A stretch of 64,000 nucleotides of DNA from positions 74,577,180 through 74,641,179 of the forward strand of contig OX578152.1 of assembly GCA_951213105.1 (NCBI GenBank), given 5' to 3'. How positions within the stretch are numbered: position 1 is the first letter of the stretch; the number at the start of each line of letters is the position of its first letter. Under the pieces are notes generated by a model, which saw nothing but the letters and a program-made list of their open reading frames with translations, did no database searches and was not told the origin of the DNA. The position numbers were made by a program, and so were the translations under genes. Of this stretch, positions 10,643 to 21,931 are shown one piece after another. This DNA is from Amaurobius ferox. Its lineage: Eukaryota > Arthropoda > Arachnida > Araneae > Amaurobiidae.

Positions 10643-11037
10643 TGTAAAGGTGTCGGAATGAACAAGCAGGCATATTTTGATAAAAACAACAAGTTTATTC
10701 TTAAACTGTAGACATCATAAAATAAACTCTATTAACGTAATTTACACATAATAAATCAGAATGCACATAGTCCATCCAACCTTTCTACCATAGTCTTCAT
10801 CCACACACGTCACACTCCACGTACCAACTCGTATCATCTCGTACCATCTCGAACCGAATCTCCGACCATCTCTTATCCTTCTTGTGCTTCACATTTAGCA
10901 TTTTTATAATCTGGTTGCCAGCTCCACCTCCCGTCCTCAATTTTCGCAGTTGTTATTCATATTTAGACTCTTCGTTCCCCGGGGAAGACACTGCTTGAAA
11001 AATAAGAAGTCGAGAATAGAAATTGTTAATCGTTACA
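10643..11037 (-). mobile_element. Possible solo LTR
   Basis: On the minus strand the segment starts TGTAACGATTAACA and ends CATTCCGACACCTTTACA, with TG..CA ends. Within it are a TATAAAAA box (near 10903) and AAGAATAAACTTG, a poly(A) signal close to the 3' end, in the order expected for an LTR promoter and R region. The GC content is higher than its surroundings. No clear 4-6 bp target duplication is seen because both flanks are microsatellites, so another repeat type is possible. Confidence 0.45.
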
Positions 11038-11057
11038 CACACACACACACGTATATA

Positions 11058-11919
11058 CAGTGTGTCCCAAAAAGATTGAAACGCGCTTTAATTCTTTACC
11101 TGTTGGAGATAAGAGGGCAATGTACATTGCAAAGATGTTGAAAGCAAGGTAGGAAATAAGACTACGTTAAGGAAATAGTCCTCCCATTCATTTTCAAAAA
11201 GGTACACTTTTTAAGTTTTTATACGACCCCCTTAGACAAATTTGGTCAATCAGAAAATTTTTATTTTTAATGCAACAAGGTCATTAAAAAAACCGCATAT
11301 CTGTATCTTTAAAATCGACTGAATTATGATAAAAGAAAAAATCTGACTTTTGCCACTTTTCCGTACCATGTGAAAGGCTGTTTCATCAGTGAAAATAGGG
11401 ATCATAAACAAATTGACGATCGGAATTGTTTAGATCAAAAATACGTTAATATGTGTCAAATTTTTTTTATCACAAATGCATCTAAATAAAGCATTACACA
11501 GACAGAGATCATATAAAGCAGTGGTACTTACTACGCGATTGGGTATCCTATGTATTATCATCCAGTTTTATCTTTTTTGTGATATGTCACAAATTTGCAT
11601 ATCTAATTTGATATAGGGTCCCTATTCACAATGTTCAATTTTCAATTAAATATAACTCGATCAATTTTAAAGATACAGATATGCGGTTATTTAGTGATCT
11701 TCTTGCATTAAAAATAAAAATTTTCTGATTAACAAAATTTGTCTAAGGGAGTCGTATAAAAATTTACAAGTGTAACTTTTTGAAAATTAATAGGAAGACT
11801 ATTTCATTAACGTAGTTTTATTTCCTACCTTACTTTCAACATTTTTGTAATTTACATTGGCCACTTATCTCCAACAGGTAAAGAATTAAAGCGCGTTTCA
11901 ATCTTTTTGGGACACCATG
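11058..11919. mobile_element. MITE with about 280 bp terminal inverted repeats
   Basis: The ends are CAGTGTGTCCCAAAAAGATT at 11058 and the complement of a slightly diverged copy at 11919. Both are flanked by TA (11056-11057 and 11920-11921). The inverted match continues through GAAACGCGCTTTAATTCTTT and CCGCATATCTGTATCTTTAA to about 11335 on the left and 11635 on the right, leaving a loop of about 300 bp. TA targets and CAGT ends fit a Tc1/mariner MITE. The RNA of the sense intron would fold into a long double strand. Confidence 0.85.
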
Positions 11920-12110
11920 TATATATATATATGATATATACATGCGTGTGTGTGTACAGGGAGAGAGGGCGAATAATGTATATCTTACTTTCGACGATAC
12001 AGCCCACCTTGCACTGTCAATATCCTAATGTGGCCCTTATTTCAAATAATTTGAGGACTCCTGGTCTAAGAGATCTGCATACCACCATTTGAATTTGCAT
12101 GTCTGAATTA
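11920..12110. other. AT/GT microsatellite and short transposon-like fragment
   Basis: A (TA)n, TGTGTG and GAGAGAG cluster covers 11921-11970. The block near 12040-12070 reads AATTTGAGGACTCCTGGTCT, which resembles the subterminal sequence of many hAT elements. It is too short to classify. Confidence 0.3.
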
Positions 12111-12187
12111 ACTTTACTCAGTATGACTGGTGTTAACTATATCGAAAATTTCATTTCGGTCAAATTAGTTTATTGAGATTGATACTT

Positions 12188-12600
12188 TTATTGCTGTTGT
12201 TTCACGTATTTCGTCTCTGACTTTGCACGCATGACAAACTGAAATACAATTAGGTATTCAGAAGTTCCCGGAATCACTAAATTTTTCATTTTTACTTTCG
12301 TCGTGATGCAGTACCTTTTCCCCAGCTCATTTTTCACTGTCAGAAAGCTTTCAAAGTTCTGTTTCGGTATGCTATTTAGCACCCGCGTCACTTCTCTTCA
12401 ACATGAGAAATATACATATAACTTCTCCTTAAGTTGGATGTTCTTCTGAGAAACAAGACGTCGCATGGTGTCAGATCTAGAATTTAAGAGAATGTCAGAC
12501 GATTTCTGATTTGTCTATCGCCAAAATATCTTGACAGGCATTGCTGTGTGGGCGGGAGTGTCATCATGGTGAAAGAAGGAATCCTGGATTATTTCTAAAA
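12188..12600 (-). pseudogene. Mariner-like transposase remnant
   Basis: Two decayed blocks on the minus strand fit a mariner-type transposase. Block one (about 12535-12585) reads FFHHDDTPAHTAM, matching the HHDNAPAHTA motif around the second catalytic aspartate. Block two (12188-12391) reads RVLNSIPKQNFESF with a basic region, like the C-terminal domain that follows the catalytic core. Stops and frame changes separate them. Terminal repeats were not located. Confidence 0.55.
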
Positions 12601-13264
12601 TCTCACCAATATCGCGACAACGATCCTGGAAAACAACCTCACAAATTCCTCTCGCCTCCTAAAATAGGAGCTTATCCCAGAGTTCATGTCGTAAATATGA
12701 ACAAGATGCAGTAAGTGTTATGTCACTTAACATACAGCATTATGTTAAGAGACATGGCACAAACTGCAGGCTTTAGGCTGTATGACTTTAGCCACACGCT
12801 ACTTAAGTTTGTAACCCTCAGCTATATGATAATTTTACACCAAAGTCGCCAGGGCCAATCGCTGAAGCTGAGTCAACACTAATTAGAAAAAGTTGGATTT
12901 TTTCATTTTCGGAAGAACATTCGCTAGTGCAGTACCTTCAGCGTTCTGAGAAACCAATGTAAACAAGACGCTACATGTTCTATTTGCGTATCTTGTATAT
13001 TGAATTCATGGAACATTTAAAATAACCTGAAATCTTCCTGAAACTGATAAGATTTGGCAAATTTCAACATAATATTATTTAACATAACTCAAATAATTAT
13101 TGACCTCAGGAATAGTGTTATTAATAGCATTCCTGGATGCACATACGGAGGCTTTCGATACTCCGTTCGTTGCAGAATTATGAGTCAAGCTCACATTATG
13201 TCTAATTCTCTAATTAAATCTAATACTTTACTTATTGCTCTAACAATCTACTTTTTTCTGACAG
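12601..13264. other. Intron remainder
   Basis: No convincing element is visible. An imperfect inverted pair, ACATACAGCATTATGTTAAG near 12730 against itself, is weak. The stretch ends with the acceptor TTTTTTCTGACAG. Confidence 0.4.
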
Positions 13265-13446
13265 ACGAAGCTGCCGGTTCCTCTGTGGACTATGCCTACG
13301 AGATACAAAATGTGAAGATGGCCTTTGCCTTGGAACTGCGTGACACTGGTAGGTTCGGTTTTTTTCTGCCAAACCACCTGATCCTTCCTATGTGTGAAGA
13401 AACATACGATGGACTTATCGCGGCTATACAAGCTCTACCAAAATGA
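13265..13446 (+). CDS. Carboxypeptidase A/B-like protein, terminal exon
   Basis: The exon follows a TTCTGACAG acceptor and ends with TGA at 13444-13446. Its first codon is split with the T at 8070, giving the tyrosine equivalent to Tyr248 of carboxypeptidase A (IIYEAAGSS). Next comes SSVDYAYE, where valine sits at the position of residue 255, the specificity pocket; a hydrophobic residue there fits A-type rather than B-type (Asp) specificity. FALELRDTGRFGFFLP contains the catalytic glutamate equivalent to Glu270, and the end PMCEETYDGLIAAIQAL matches the family's C-terminal helix. There is one extra residue between the Tyr and the Glu relative to bovine carboxypeptidase A. No frameshift or stop is present, so the gene looks functional. 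Upstream in-frame codons from 13054 are intronic. Confidence 0.93.
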
Positions 13447-13478
13447 TAGATTTCGCACTTATGTATAAATGATTGTGA

Positions 13479-13484
13479 AATAAA
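13479..13484 (+). promoter_or_regulatory. Poly(A) signal AATAAA
   Basis: AATAAA lies 33 bases after the carboxypeptidase stop codon, a normal spacing for a short 3' UTR. A T/G-rich stretch (GATTTGTTCAACATTTTGGA) follows. Confidence 0.75.
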
Positions 13485-14140
13485 AGATTTGTTCAACATT
13501 TTGGAGCTTATTTTGAATATTTTCACTAATCACTAGCTTTAGTTAAAGTTAGTTTCCAAGCATAGTCACTATTATTGCTAGGAGTCTATAACAGACATTT
13601 AGTCAGATTCTGAAAAACAAAAAATAATATTGGAGGTTCTGGCCACTGTTTATCATTAGTATTTAATTTTACAATTAATTTACAATTGAATTTTTAATAT
13701 GGAAAAATTTCTATCAGCTTTCATTTGAAAAGTAATTGGATTCAATATAAGTCAGTGGTGGAATTTTGTCGATATAGCCAGTGCAGCAAAAAGAAGCTCT
13801 GCTGTTTTGCTCCAAGCAGAAAAAAAACTGACTAAAAATGTAAGTTTTTATATATATTTATTGAAAACCAATTAAAGTATTGCATTTAATTACCCTATAA
13901 AACATTAAAAACACAAGAATGGCTGTTTATGATGCTATGTAAAATAATTTGCTCAGCTGAAAACTAAGATATCTTGGTCCCTTTGCAAACCAATTGACAA
14001 ATATATGAAGTTGGCACAGTTTACGTCAACATGAAGACGCTAAACTCGAAGCAAAAACTATTCCTGCACCATATTTTATCCCGATACCACACTATTTTAA
14101 ACACATTCGAAAATACATAAAAACAAAATAAAACAGATGT
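13485..14140. other. Downstream flank of the carboxypeptidase gene
   Basis: About 650 bp of AT-rich sequence with no gene, repeat or RNA that I can identify. Confidence 0.5.
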
Positions 14141-14203
14141 CTGAAAAATTGAAAATATCACAAACTGCCATAACGGCAGTTTGTAATATTTTCAATTTTT
14201 CAG
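14141..14203. repeat. Near-perfect 29 bp-stem hairpin
   Basis: CTGAAAAATTGAAAATAT, C, ACAAACTGCC on the left pairs with its complement on the right around the loop ATAAC. Only one of the 29 positions is mismatched. The 63-nt size is in the range of a pre-miRNA-like hairpin, but the AT-rich stem and repeat setting make a mobile-element palindrome at least as likely. Confidence 0.85.
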
Positions 14204-14209
14204 ATTTTT

Positions 14210-14240
14210 CATGCCATATAACACAACATTATATGGCATG
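14210..14240. repeat. Perfect 12 bp-stem hairpin
   Basis: CATGCCATATAA and TTATATGGCATG are exact complements around the loop CACAACA. It starts six bases after the preceding 63-nt hairpin. Confidence 0.85.
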
Positions 14241-14385
14241 ACATTGACTGTTATAATACAATCTACAGTGGTACTCGTTAATAACATTTATTTTTTCTCA
14301 ATTTATTTATTATTTAAATCTGATTAATTAAATGAAAATCGTTTGCTGCATTAAAACATTTTATTGTCTTACATATTAAAAAAAA

Positions 14386-14446
14386 TCTGATGTGGATAAT
14401 ATACGATCTTCCTTATAATGCAATGAATTTACTCTTTTTACAGTAA
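14386..14446 (+). repeat. 5' end fragment of a long-form hairpin-ended repeat
   Basis: The sequence starts TCTGATGTGGATAATATACG and continues CTTCCTTATAATGCAATGAATTTACT. This is the first ~60 bp of the long HER family seen at 27666 and 49479. It is then cut by the AB-derived repeat at 14447. Confidence 0.6.
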
Positions 14447-15273
14447 AACAAGAAAGATCAATCATGCATAAGCATTGATTATGAAACACTTTCTAACTGA
14501 AATGCAAGTTTATTTAAAAATTTCTAAAATGTGATACATTCAGTGGTGATATCTTTTACATTATCACAATACTACAGTAAATTAGTATACTTACATATTT
14601 ATAACTGTATCGAAATTTAAATCATCTGATTTTCTATGAAAAATCAATGAATATTTCATTCATATAACTTGTATTCCAGACTCCAGAGCTAAATAAATTT
14701 GTGTGGAAAAAAATCAGCAATTCTTAAGTAACTCACCTTACAATCGCTTCAGATATTTGCATTCTGCATAAGTTAAAGAAATGCTTCGTTGAAGAAATAA
14801 TAAAAGTTTAGGGATCATTTAAAATCACAACTATTGTAATTGCATAGTCACGGAATTTATATACAAAGATAATACGCAGATAATATATGTGTGTATGTGT
14901 ATGTATTCAAAGTATTGGAATCGTGTCGAAGATCGGAACTCGAATTTTCGAAGGATCTACACGTTTTGGGACTTCTAGAACACGAAAAAACTATTTTTAG
15001 GAAGACGTCTGTGTGTGTAAGGGTATATCTGTCTATGTTTCTGTGTGTCTGTGAGGATATTACATCCACTCCAATTGAAAAACTAATGGACCGAATTTCA
15101 TAAAATTTGGTAGGTATGTTTTTCGTAGGAAACCTTGATGTTCACTAGATTATAGTACAATTCGTCATATAAGAATCTGCCTTCTTTGCGAAATGGCCGA
15201 CAGAAATTGCCTTTTCCCACTCTAGCTAAGAACTAAAGGAACAAATTTAACAAAATTTGGTGTATACTATTTC

Positions 15274-15343
15274 AATAACCTACAAGTGATTTATATACCA
15301 AATTTAACAAAAATTTGGTATATAAATCATTTGTAGGTTATTC
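15274..15343. repeat. Hairpin in composite unit 1, about 30 bp stem
   Basis: AATAACCTACAA followed by TGATTTATATACCAAATTT pairs with its complement, which ends TTTGTAGGTTATT. Only a few unpaired bases lie at the loop and there is one mismatch. The same structure is conserved in unit 2. Confidence 0.85.
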
Positions 15344-16796
15344 TAGTACGATTCGGTAAAAAGGAAAAGGCTATTTTTGCGCAATGGCCCACAAAAATCG
15401 TTAAATATAAAAATAAAAGACTACGTGTGCTCAATTATATCAATTAAATTCCTATTTTATACGTGACTTTTGACAATAAAAAGAATAAGACTAACCCCAT
15501 TACTCTAGGACTAGCCGTTCTTGAGATATTCTAGTCTTTTCGCGTTTTCGCTACGCCACTTTTGACAATAAGTTCATCTATCAAATGAGAACCAAATTTA
15601 AGTTTAAGGTGCAAATTCAATGTCATTTAAAATACTTATGGCTGTTATTTTGTGCAAATAAACTCAAATTACTATTGAAGAAATAAAGAGAACGTGAATA
15701 TGAGTCTGCAAGGAAAGACATGTGGTGCCCACATCAGAACTTTTAACAATATTACAAAAATGATTTATAGAAGTGAACGGGGATTATTTGCAGGCCATTT
15801 CGAAAAAAATGTAGGATCTATATTTAAAGATCCACCAAATTTTTGTAGAATAAAATGTTCAACAAATTTAAGTTGTGTACCAAATTTTAATTCTCTAGGA
15901 CGTAGGAAAGTGCATTAAAAATGCCATTAAATAACTATATTATGAAGAGTTATATCAAATTAAAACAAGAAAGATCAATCATCCATAAGCATTGATTATG
16001 AAACACTTTCCAACTGAAATGCAATTTTATTTAAAAATTTCTAAAATGTGACACATTCAGTGGTGATATCTTTTACATTATCACAGTACTACAGTAATTT
16101 ATTATACATAAATATTTAAAACTGTATCGAAATATAAATCATCTGATTCTCTATGCAAAATCAATGAATATTTCATTCATATAATTTGTATTCCAGACTC
16201 CAGAGCTAAATAATTTTGTGTGAAAAAAATTCAGCAATTCTTATGTAACTCACCTTACAATCGCTGAGATATTTGCATTTTGCATAAGTTAAAATTAGGC
16301 TTCGTTGAAGAAATAATAAAAGTTTAGGGATCATTTAAAATCATAACTATTGTAATTGCGTAGACACGGAATTTAGATACATAGATAATACACAGATACA
16401 CAGATAATATATGTGTGTGTGTGTGTGTGTGTATGTATTGAAAATATTGGAATCGTGAAGAAGATCGGAACTCGCATTTTCAAAGGATCTACGCATTTTA
16501 GGACTTCTAGAACACGGAAAAACTATTTTTAGGAAGACGTCTGTGTGTGTTAGGGTATATCTATATATGTTTCTGTGAGGATATTACATCCACTCTAATT
16601 GAAAAACTAATGGACCGAATTTCATAAAAATTGGTAGGTATGTTTTTTGTAGGAAACCCTGATGTTCATTAGATTATAGTACTATTCGTAATAAAAGAAT
16701 CTGCCTTCTTTGGGAAATGGCCGGCAGAAATTGCCTTTATACACTCTAGCTAAAAACTAATGGAACAAATTTACAAAATTTGGTGTATAATATTTC

Positions 16797-16864
16797 AATA
16801 ACCTACAAGTGATTTATATGCCAAATTTAACTAAATTTGGTATATAAATCATTTGTAGGTTATT
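16797..16864. repeat. Hairpin in composite unit 2, about 30 bp stem
   Basis: This is the equivalent of the hairpin at 15274-15343, with small changes in the stem and a shorter loop. Its conservation in both units shows that it pre-dates the duplication. Confidence 0.85.
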
Positions 16865-17472
16865 CTAGTACGATTCGGGAAAAAGGAACGGGCTATTTTT
16901 GCGAAATGGCCCGCAAAAATCGTTAAATATAAAAATAAAAGACTACGTGTGCTCAATTATATCAATTAAATTCCTATTTTATACGTGATTTTTGACAACA
17001 AATGGAATAAGACTAACCCCATTACTCTAGGACTAGCCGTTCTTGAGATATTCTAGTTTTTTCGCGTTTTCGCTACGCCACCTTTAACAATAAGTTCAGC
17101 TATCAAATGAGAACCAAATTTAATTTTAACGTGCAAATTCAATGTCATTTAAAATACTTATGGCTGTTATTTTGTGCAGATAAACTCACATTATTATTGA
17201 AGAAATAAAGAGAATGTGAATATGAGTCTGCAGGGAAAGACATGTGCTGCCCACATCAGAATTTATAACAATATTACAACAATGATTTATAGAAGTGAAC
17301 GGGGATTATTCGAAAAAAATGTAGGATCTATACTTAAAGATCCACCTAATTTTTGTAAAATAAAATGTTCAACAAATTTAAGTTGTGTACCAAATTTTAA
17401 CTCTCTAGGACGTAGGAAAGTGCATTAAAAATGCCATCAAATAAGTATATTATGAAGAGTTACATAAAATTA

Positions 17473-18549
17473 AAAAAAATTTGAAAAATTGTTATCTATT
17501 AAATTTATTTTAAGATGTAAAGCTTCTCTCTTATACAAATTAATTAAACTCTTGGAAAGATATTTATTATATAATAAGTCTCTCTTTCCTTTCTGGAGGA
17601 TATCTCAAAAATCAGAATTTAATTGAACTTGTTTTTCTCCCTATATTAAATAATTTTTAATTAAAAAACTACATAACATATTTTACTGAAATTTTTTTTA
17701 TATATTTTATGGGATAATGTGAATATTTCCTAAAAATTTCGAAGCAATTTGTGAATTTTAAATTTGCTTAAAAAATGTTTGAGAAATTAGGTCCCGTAGG
17801 ATTCAATGTATTTCATTTTTTCAACCCGGGTTCAATAAAAAACTAATTGGGTGATATTATTTATTTATATTCCAATAGGTACCACAGACAGTCTGAACAA
17901 CATACTAAAATTTCATTTTGATAAAGTCATTTTTACGGCAGTTATCGTGCTAACGGACAGAGAGACAGAATGAACAATGTCATAAACACTTTTCAACCAT
18001 GTTGTAAAGTGTTAAAAATAATTGTTATCTACCAAATTTATTTTAAAATGTGAAGCCTATCTTATATACAAATAATTAAACGACTGGAAAGACATTTATT
18101 ATATAATATATCTCTCTTTTCTTTCTGGAGGATATCCCAAAAGTCAGAATTTATTTGAATTTGTTTTTCCCCTATATTAAATAATTTTTAATTAAAAAAA
18201 CCACCTAACATATTCTACTTAAATTTTTTTTATATATTTTATGGGATAATGTGAATATTTCCTAAAAATTTCGAAGCAATTTTTGAATTTTAAATTTGCT
18301 TAAAAAATGTTTGAAAAATTAGGTCCGATAGGGTTCAATGTATTTCATTTTTTCAACCCGGGTTCAATAAAAAACCAATTGGGTGATATTATTTACTTAT
18401 ATTCCCAGAGGTTCCACAGACCGTCTGAACAACACACTAAAATTTCATTTTGATAAAATCATTTTTACGGCAGTTATCGTGATAACAGACAGACAGAATG
18501 AACAAAGTCATAAACACTTTTCAACTATGTTGTAAAGTGTTAAAAATAA
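17473..18549 (+). repeat. Two tandem B-type AB repeats
   Basis: Two units of about 532 bp begin near 17488 and 18020 with ATTGTTATCTA. Each runs through TTATTATATAATA, TTTCTTTCTGGAGGATATC, AATTAGGTCC, a GACAGACAGA run and AACACTTTTCAAC. These are the uninterrupted counterparts of the AB repeat split by the Helitron at 3199-6417, so they show the sequence of the empty site. Confidence 0.85.
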
Positions 18550-18559
18550 TATATAAGAT

Positions 18560-20012
18560 CCACGGTACTCTGTTTTAACGTTGAGTTGTACATTTGGCGA
18601 TTTTGCGGATGACAACATGTAAACGTATTTCAAAATACCCAATTAACTTATATTTCGCGCCACTCTAAACAATTATCATTATTGATACCATTCTCAATAA
18701 GCGATATGGTCCATATATTAAAATAATTTAATAATTAATCCATCAATTAGACGTCATTTTTGTTAATTTAGCGTCATTTTTGCAATTTTTACGATATTTT
18801 TGTCAATCTGGGGCAAAATATTGCCAAGTTAGCGATACTTTAGTAAACTATTTGCGAAGTTCACCAAATGCATCACCAAGTGTTACAGACAAACGGAGAG
18901 AAGAGCATTTCTTATATACTAGAAGGTATTCCCGTTATATGACGGAAATCAGAATTTGAGAAAAATTTCTTCTCAGTTGGCGTCATTTTCATCAATTTGG
19001 CGATATTTTTGTCACATTGGAAACATTTAAAATAGTCGTCAAGTTGGCGACATCCAGCTAAAGTTCTCGCCAAGCGTTACGAATGAATGGACGGAGAAAT
19101 AGGTTATTCTTATAGTCTATTCTTATGCTCTTTCCAAGATTTTGAACTTTCATCAATTAGTCGTCATTTCATTGATTCAGCTTCAGTTTCATCAATTTCG
19201 CAAATTTTTATCAATTGGGTGCAATTTTCGTCAATTTGGCAACATTTAAAAAGTCACCAAGTTAAGGATATTACAAAGAATTCTTCAAAATTTTATCCAA
19301 CCGTTAGAACGGAAAAATATGTTATTATAGAAGATTCTTATATTCTTTCCAAGATTGAATTTTCGTCAATTAGTCGTAATTTTCATTAATTTAGCCTCAT
19401 TTTTATCAATTTGGTGAAATTTTCGTTAATTTGGCAATATTTGAAAAAGTTGCCAAGTTGGCGGCATTCTGCCAAATTCGTCCCCAAAATCTCGCCAAGC
19501 GTTATGGACGTAGAAATAAGTTATTCTTATAGCAGATAAATGACTATTGGCGTTTAACTGAAGAAGCATTACATAAAGTATCTTTTCTTATGAATGGAAC
19601 GAGCTAGATCCACGAGAATGATGTGACCAAATTTATCGCATGATATTACATATGAAAAGCGAACATATTTCCCAATAGTTAATATTTTTTTTAATTTTAT
19701 GTGATTTTTTGATAAATTTACTTGAAAAATGGGCAATATCTCGATAACGGTTCATACTAGCGTTCTAAAGTTTGTGTCAATCGTTTTCCAATGAAAAATT
19801 ACATAAGAAATTACTATTTGTGTAACTTTATTAAAGGTTTTAATTTTTTGATGATTTTCTCAAAATTTCACTCGAAAATTTTGAGTGGTTCTGAACATTC
19901 GATCGCATTTAAAAACGATAAGCTTTCAGTATTCACGGATATTAATTTTTGTACCAAATTTCGTTCGAGCCGCTCCACTCGTTCGTCAGATATCGTCTCC
20001 GCAGTCTCACTG

Positions 20013-20046
<34 letters not shown>

Positions 20047-20052
20047 AAGGAA
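18560..20052 (+). mobile_element. Hairpin-ended repeat, long form, 5' end missing
   Basis: The interior contains many degenerate copies of GTCATTTTTGTCAATTTGGCG (18750-19450), each about 25-35 bp. A conserved block follows with GCAGATAAATGACTATTGGCG and CTAGATCCACGAGAATGATG. The 3' region has TCGTCTCCGCAGTCTCACTG and a long (CA)n (20009-20041), which jumps straight to AAGGAAAGTAATA. The final hairpin has therefore lost its 5' arm, probably through microsatellite slippage. No coding capacity. Confidence 0.65.
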
Positions 20053-20514
20053 AGTAATAATTGCTGGGTAATATTGAATTGTCTTCATAAACATCGCCTG
20101 AACAATGGAAATTTTAATTTCGTGCTTTTATTAAATCAACAATGCGTGTGGTTATACATTCGAAATGCGAACGGGGGTTTACGCTCTTAGTGACGAAAAT
20201 AATAACCATATCAAATTTGATAACAATTAATTGGAGCGTGGCTTAACTGGACTCTCTTATACCAGAAATTATTTTTAGTACCATTTCTTTTTTTCAAAAG
20301 ATTTGAAATTTTTTCTTCAAGAAACATTTTGAAAAATCGCTATAATGGATCCAAATGATTACAATTATATAGTATATCTCCACTTTAAAAGGCTTTCAAA
20401 CATCTTTGGATTGATACTATACCTGACAATGTACCTTCCGGGGAGCGGGTAACCTGCTCCAGAGGGGAGTTAATGACGTCACGAACAAAAAACGAAATTG
20501 TATCGCGGATATTT
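20053..20514. other. Unassigned stretch
   Basis: Mixed AT-rich sequence with a somewhat GC-richer patch near 20420-20490 (GGGGAGCGGGTAACCTGCTC, itself a partial inverted repeat, then TGACGTCACG). It may be the 5' half of the subfamily that follows. No gene is visible. Confidence 0.4.
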
Positions 20515-20927
20515 TTCACAACAATGGTTGAAACTATAAAGTCATTGCTCATAAGATCATTAAGTCATAAATACATCCTTTAATGCATGCTTATGTCAAA
20601 TTCTGTCTTATGTTGCCATGTAAAAATGACATAAAGTTTGAAATTAATTTCGAAGTTTTTGCTCGAATTAAAATTTTTTATCAAGCTATAGAATTTTCGA
20701 TAACAAAGCCGGATATAAAGTTTTATGAAAATACATTAATATTTGTGACTTCTATAGTGTACACAAGAAATCGACCACAGACATACATACAGACAGACAG
20801 ACGGGCATCTCTCTAAAAATAGTCAAAACATCTTCAGGAGGTCTTGAAACATTTACTGGCATTAAAATCTGGAGATCGAAAATTTTCATGAAAAAATACT
20901 CTCTCAATACTACGTATGAGAAGGAAA
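20515..20927 (+). repeat. Third hairpin-ended subfamily, plus copy
   Basis: This block aligns in inverse with 21932-22350. Landmarks are ATTTCGAAGTTTTTGCTCGA, ATGAAAATACATTAATATTTG, a CAGACAGACAGACGG run and TCTTCAGGAGGTCTTG. Its 3' end has a hairpin-like CTCAATACTACGTATGAGAAG. The organisation is that of the HER family with a different terminal sequence. Confidence 0.5.
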
Positions 20928-20931
20928 AAAT

Positions 20932-21661
20932 CTGATGTGGGCAGCACATGCTTTATTTTAATTCAATTTAATTCACTTTTAATTCAATTTTCGTTCTCAT
21001 ATGGTAAGTGAACTAATTTTCAAAGGTGGTGTAGAGAAAATAAGAAGAAGTAAATAATCGCGAGAACGACTAGTCCTAGTGTAATGGGGTTTATCTTATT
21101 ATTTTCTTCGTTAAAAATTATGTATAAAACAAGCATTTAATGGATATATTTAAGCATACGTCGTTTTTATTTTAGATTTTGACGATTTTTGCAGGCCATT
21201 TTGCAAAAAAAAGGCAGGTTACTTTTTTCGAATCGTACCGAAATCTAATCAGCACCAGGGTAAACCACAAGTGATTTCTCTACCGAATTTTATGAAATTC
21301 GGTTCATTAGTTTTTCAGCTACAGTGGATACAGAAATTTTTTGAGGGCCATTTCGCAAAAAAAAAGCGGGTTCTTTTATCCCGAATCGTACCCAAAACTA
21401 ATCAGTATCAGATTCCCCACAAGTGACTTACCTACCAAATTTTATGAAATTCGGTCAATTAGTTTTTTTGTTAGAGTGGATACAAAATCTGCACAGACGG
21501 ACAGACAGAAACACAGACAGACAGAACGTCACGCTAAAAATTGTTTTTTCGTATTCTAGAGGTCCCGAAACGTGTAGACACGTCGAAAACTCGAGTTGCG
21601 ATTTTCGGTATGATTCCAATACTTTCCCTATACATTACCATGTATTGCAGGGAAAGTAAAA
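20932..21661 (+). mobile_element. Hairpin-ended repeat, short form
   Basis: It starts TCTGATGTGGGCAGCACATG, but a small deletion after it removes the 5' ACTTTCCCTGCA block. The 3' end is intact: CTTTCCCTATACATTACCAT, then TGCAGGGAAAGTAAAAA. The body is the same as the copy at 9475-10258. It is bracketed by two inverted copies of a third hairpin subfamily. Confidence 0.75.
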
Positions 21662-21931
21662 ATTTGTGAAAAACTATTGTAAATTTATATATGAAACAAA
21701 CAGGATTTCAATTTTGTATACAGTAGTACATACTCTTATTGGTGCATACTCTTAGCGATAAGGTTATCGGTACTCGCTTTTACCGGCCTACGTTTTAACC
21801 AACAATATTTGAGTCGATATTCTTTACTGCGAATCAGATTTCCAGAGTTAAATTTGAACTTTTCTTCAAAAGGTGGAGAGTTTTTGCTTCAAAAAACGAC
21901 TGTAAATGAGAAAGACAGATGAAAATTGATA

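Larger units (their letters stand above)
14447..17472 (-). repeat. Tandem duplication of a 1.5 kb composite repeat
   Basis: Unit 1 (14447-15962) and unit 2 (15963-17472) align from end to end, with the start AACAAGAAAGATCAATCAT repeated 1516 bp apart. Each unit joins an AB-repeat A part (minus orientation), a GT microsatellite, a short-form HER in minus orientation without its terminal hairpin (from about 14905 and 16430), and a further 225 bp tail. Two short open frames, at 15694-15918 and 17216-17428, are the same repeat-derived frame in each unit and are not considered genes. Confidence 0.85.
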
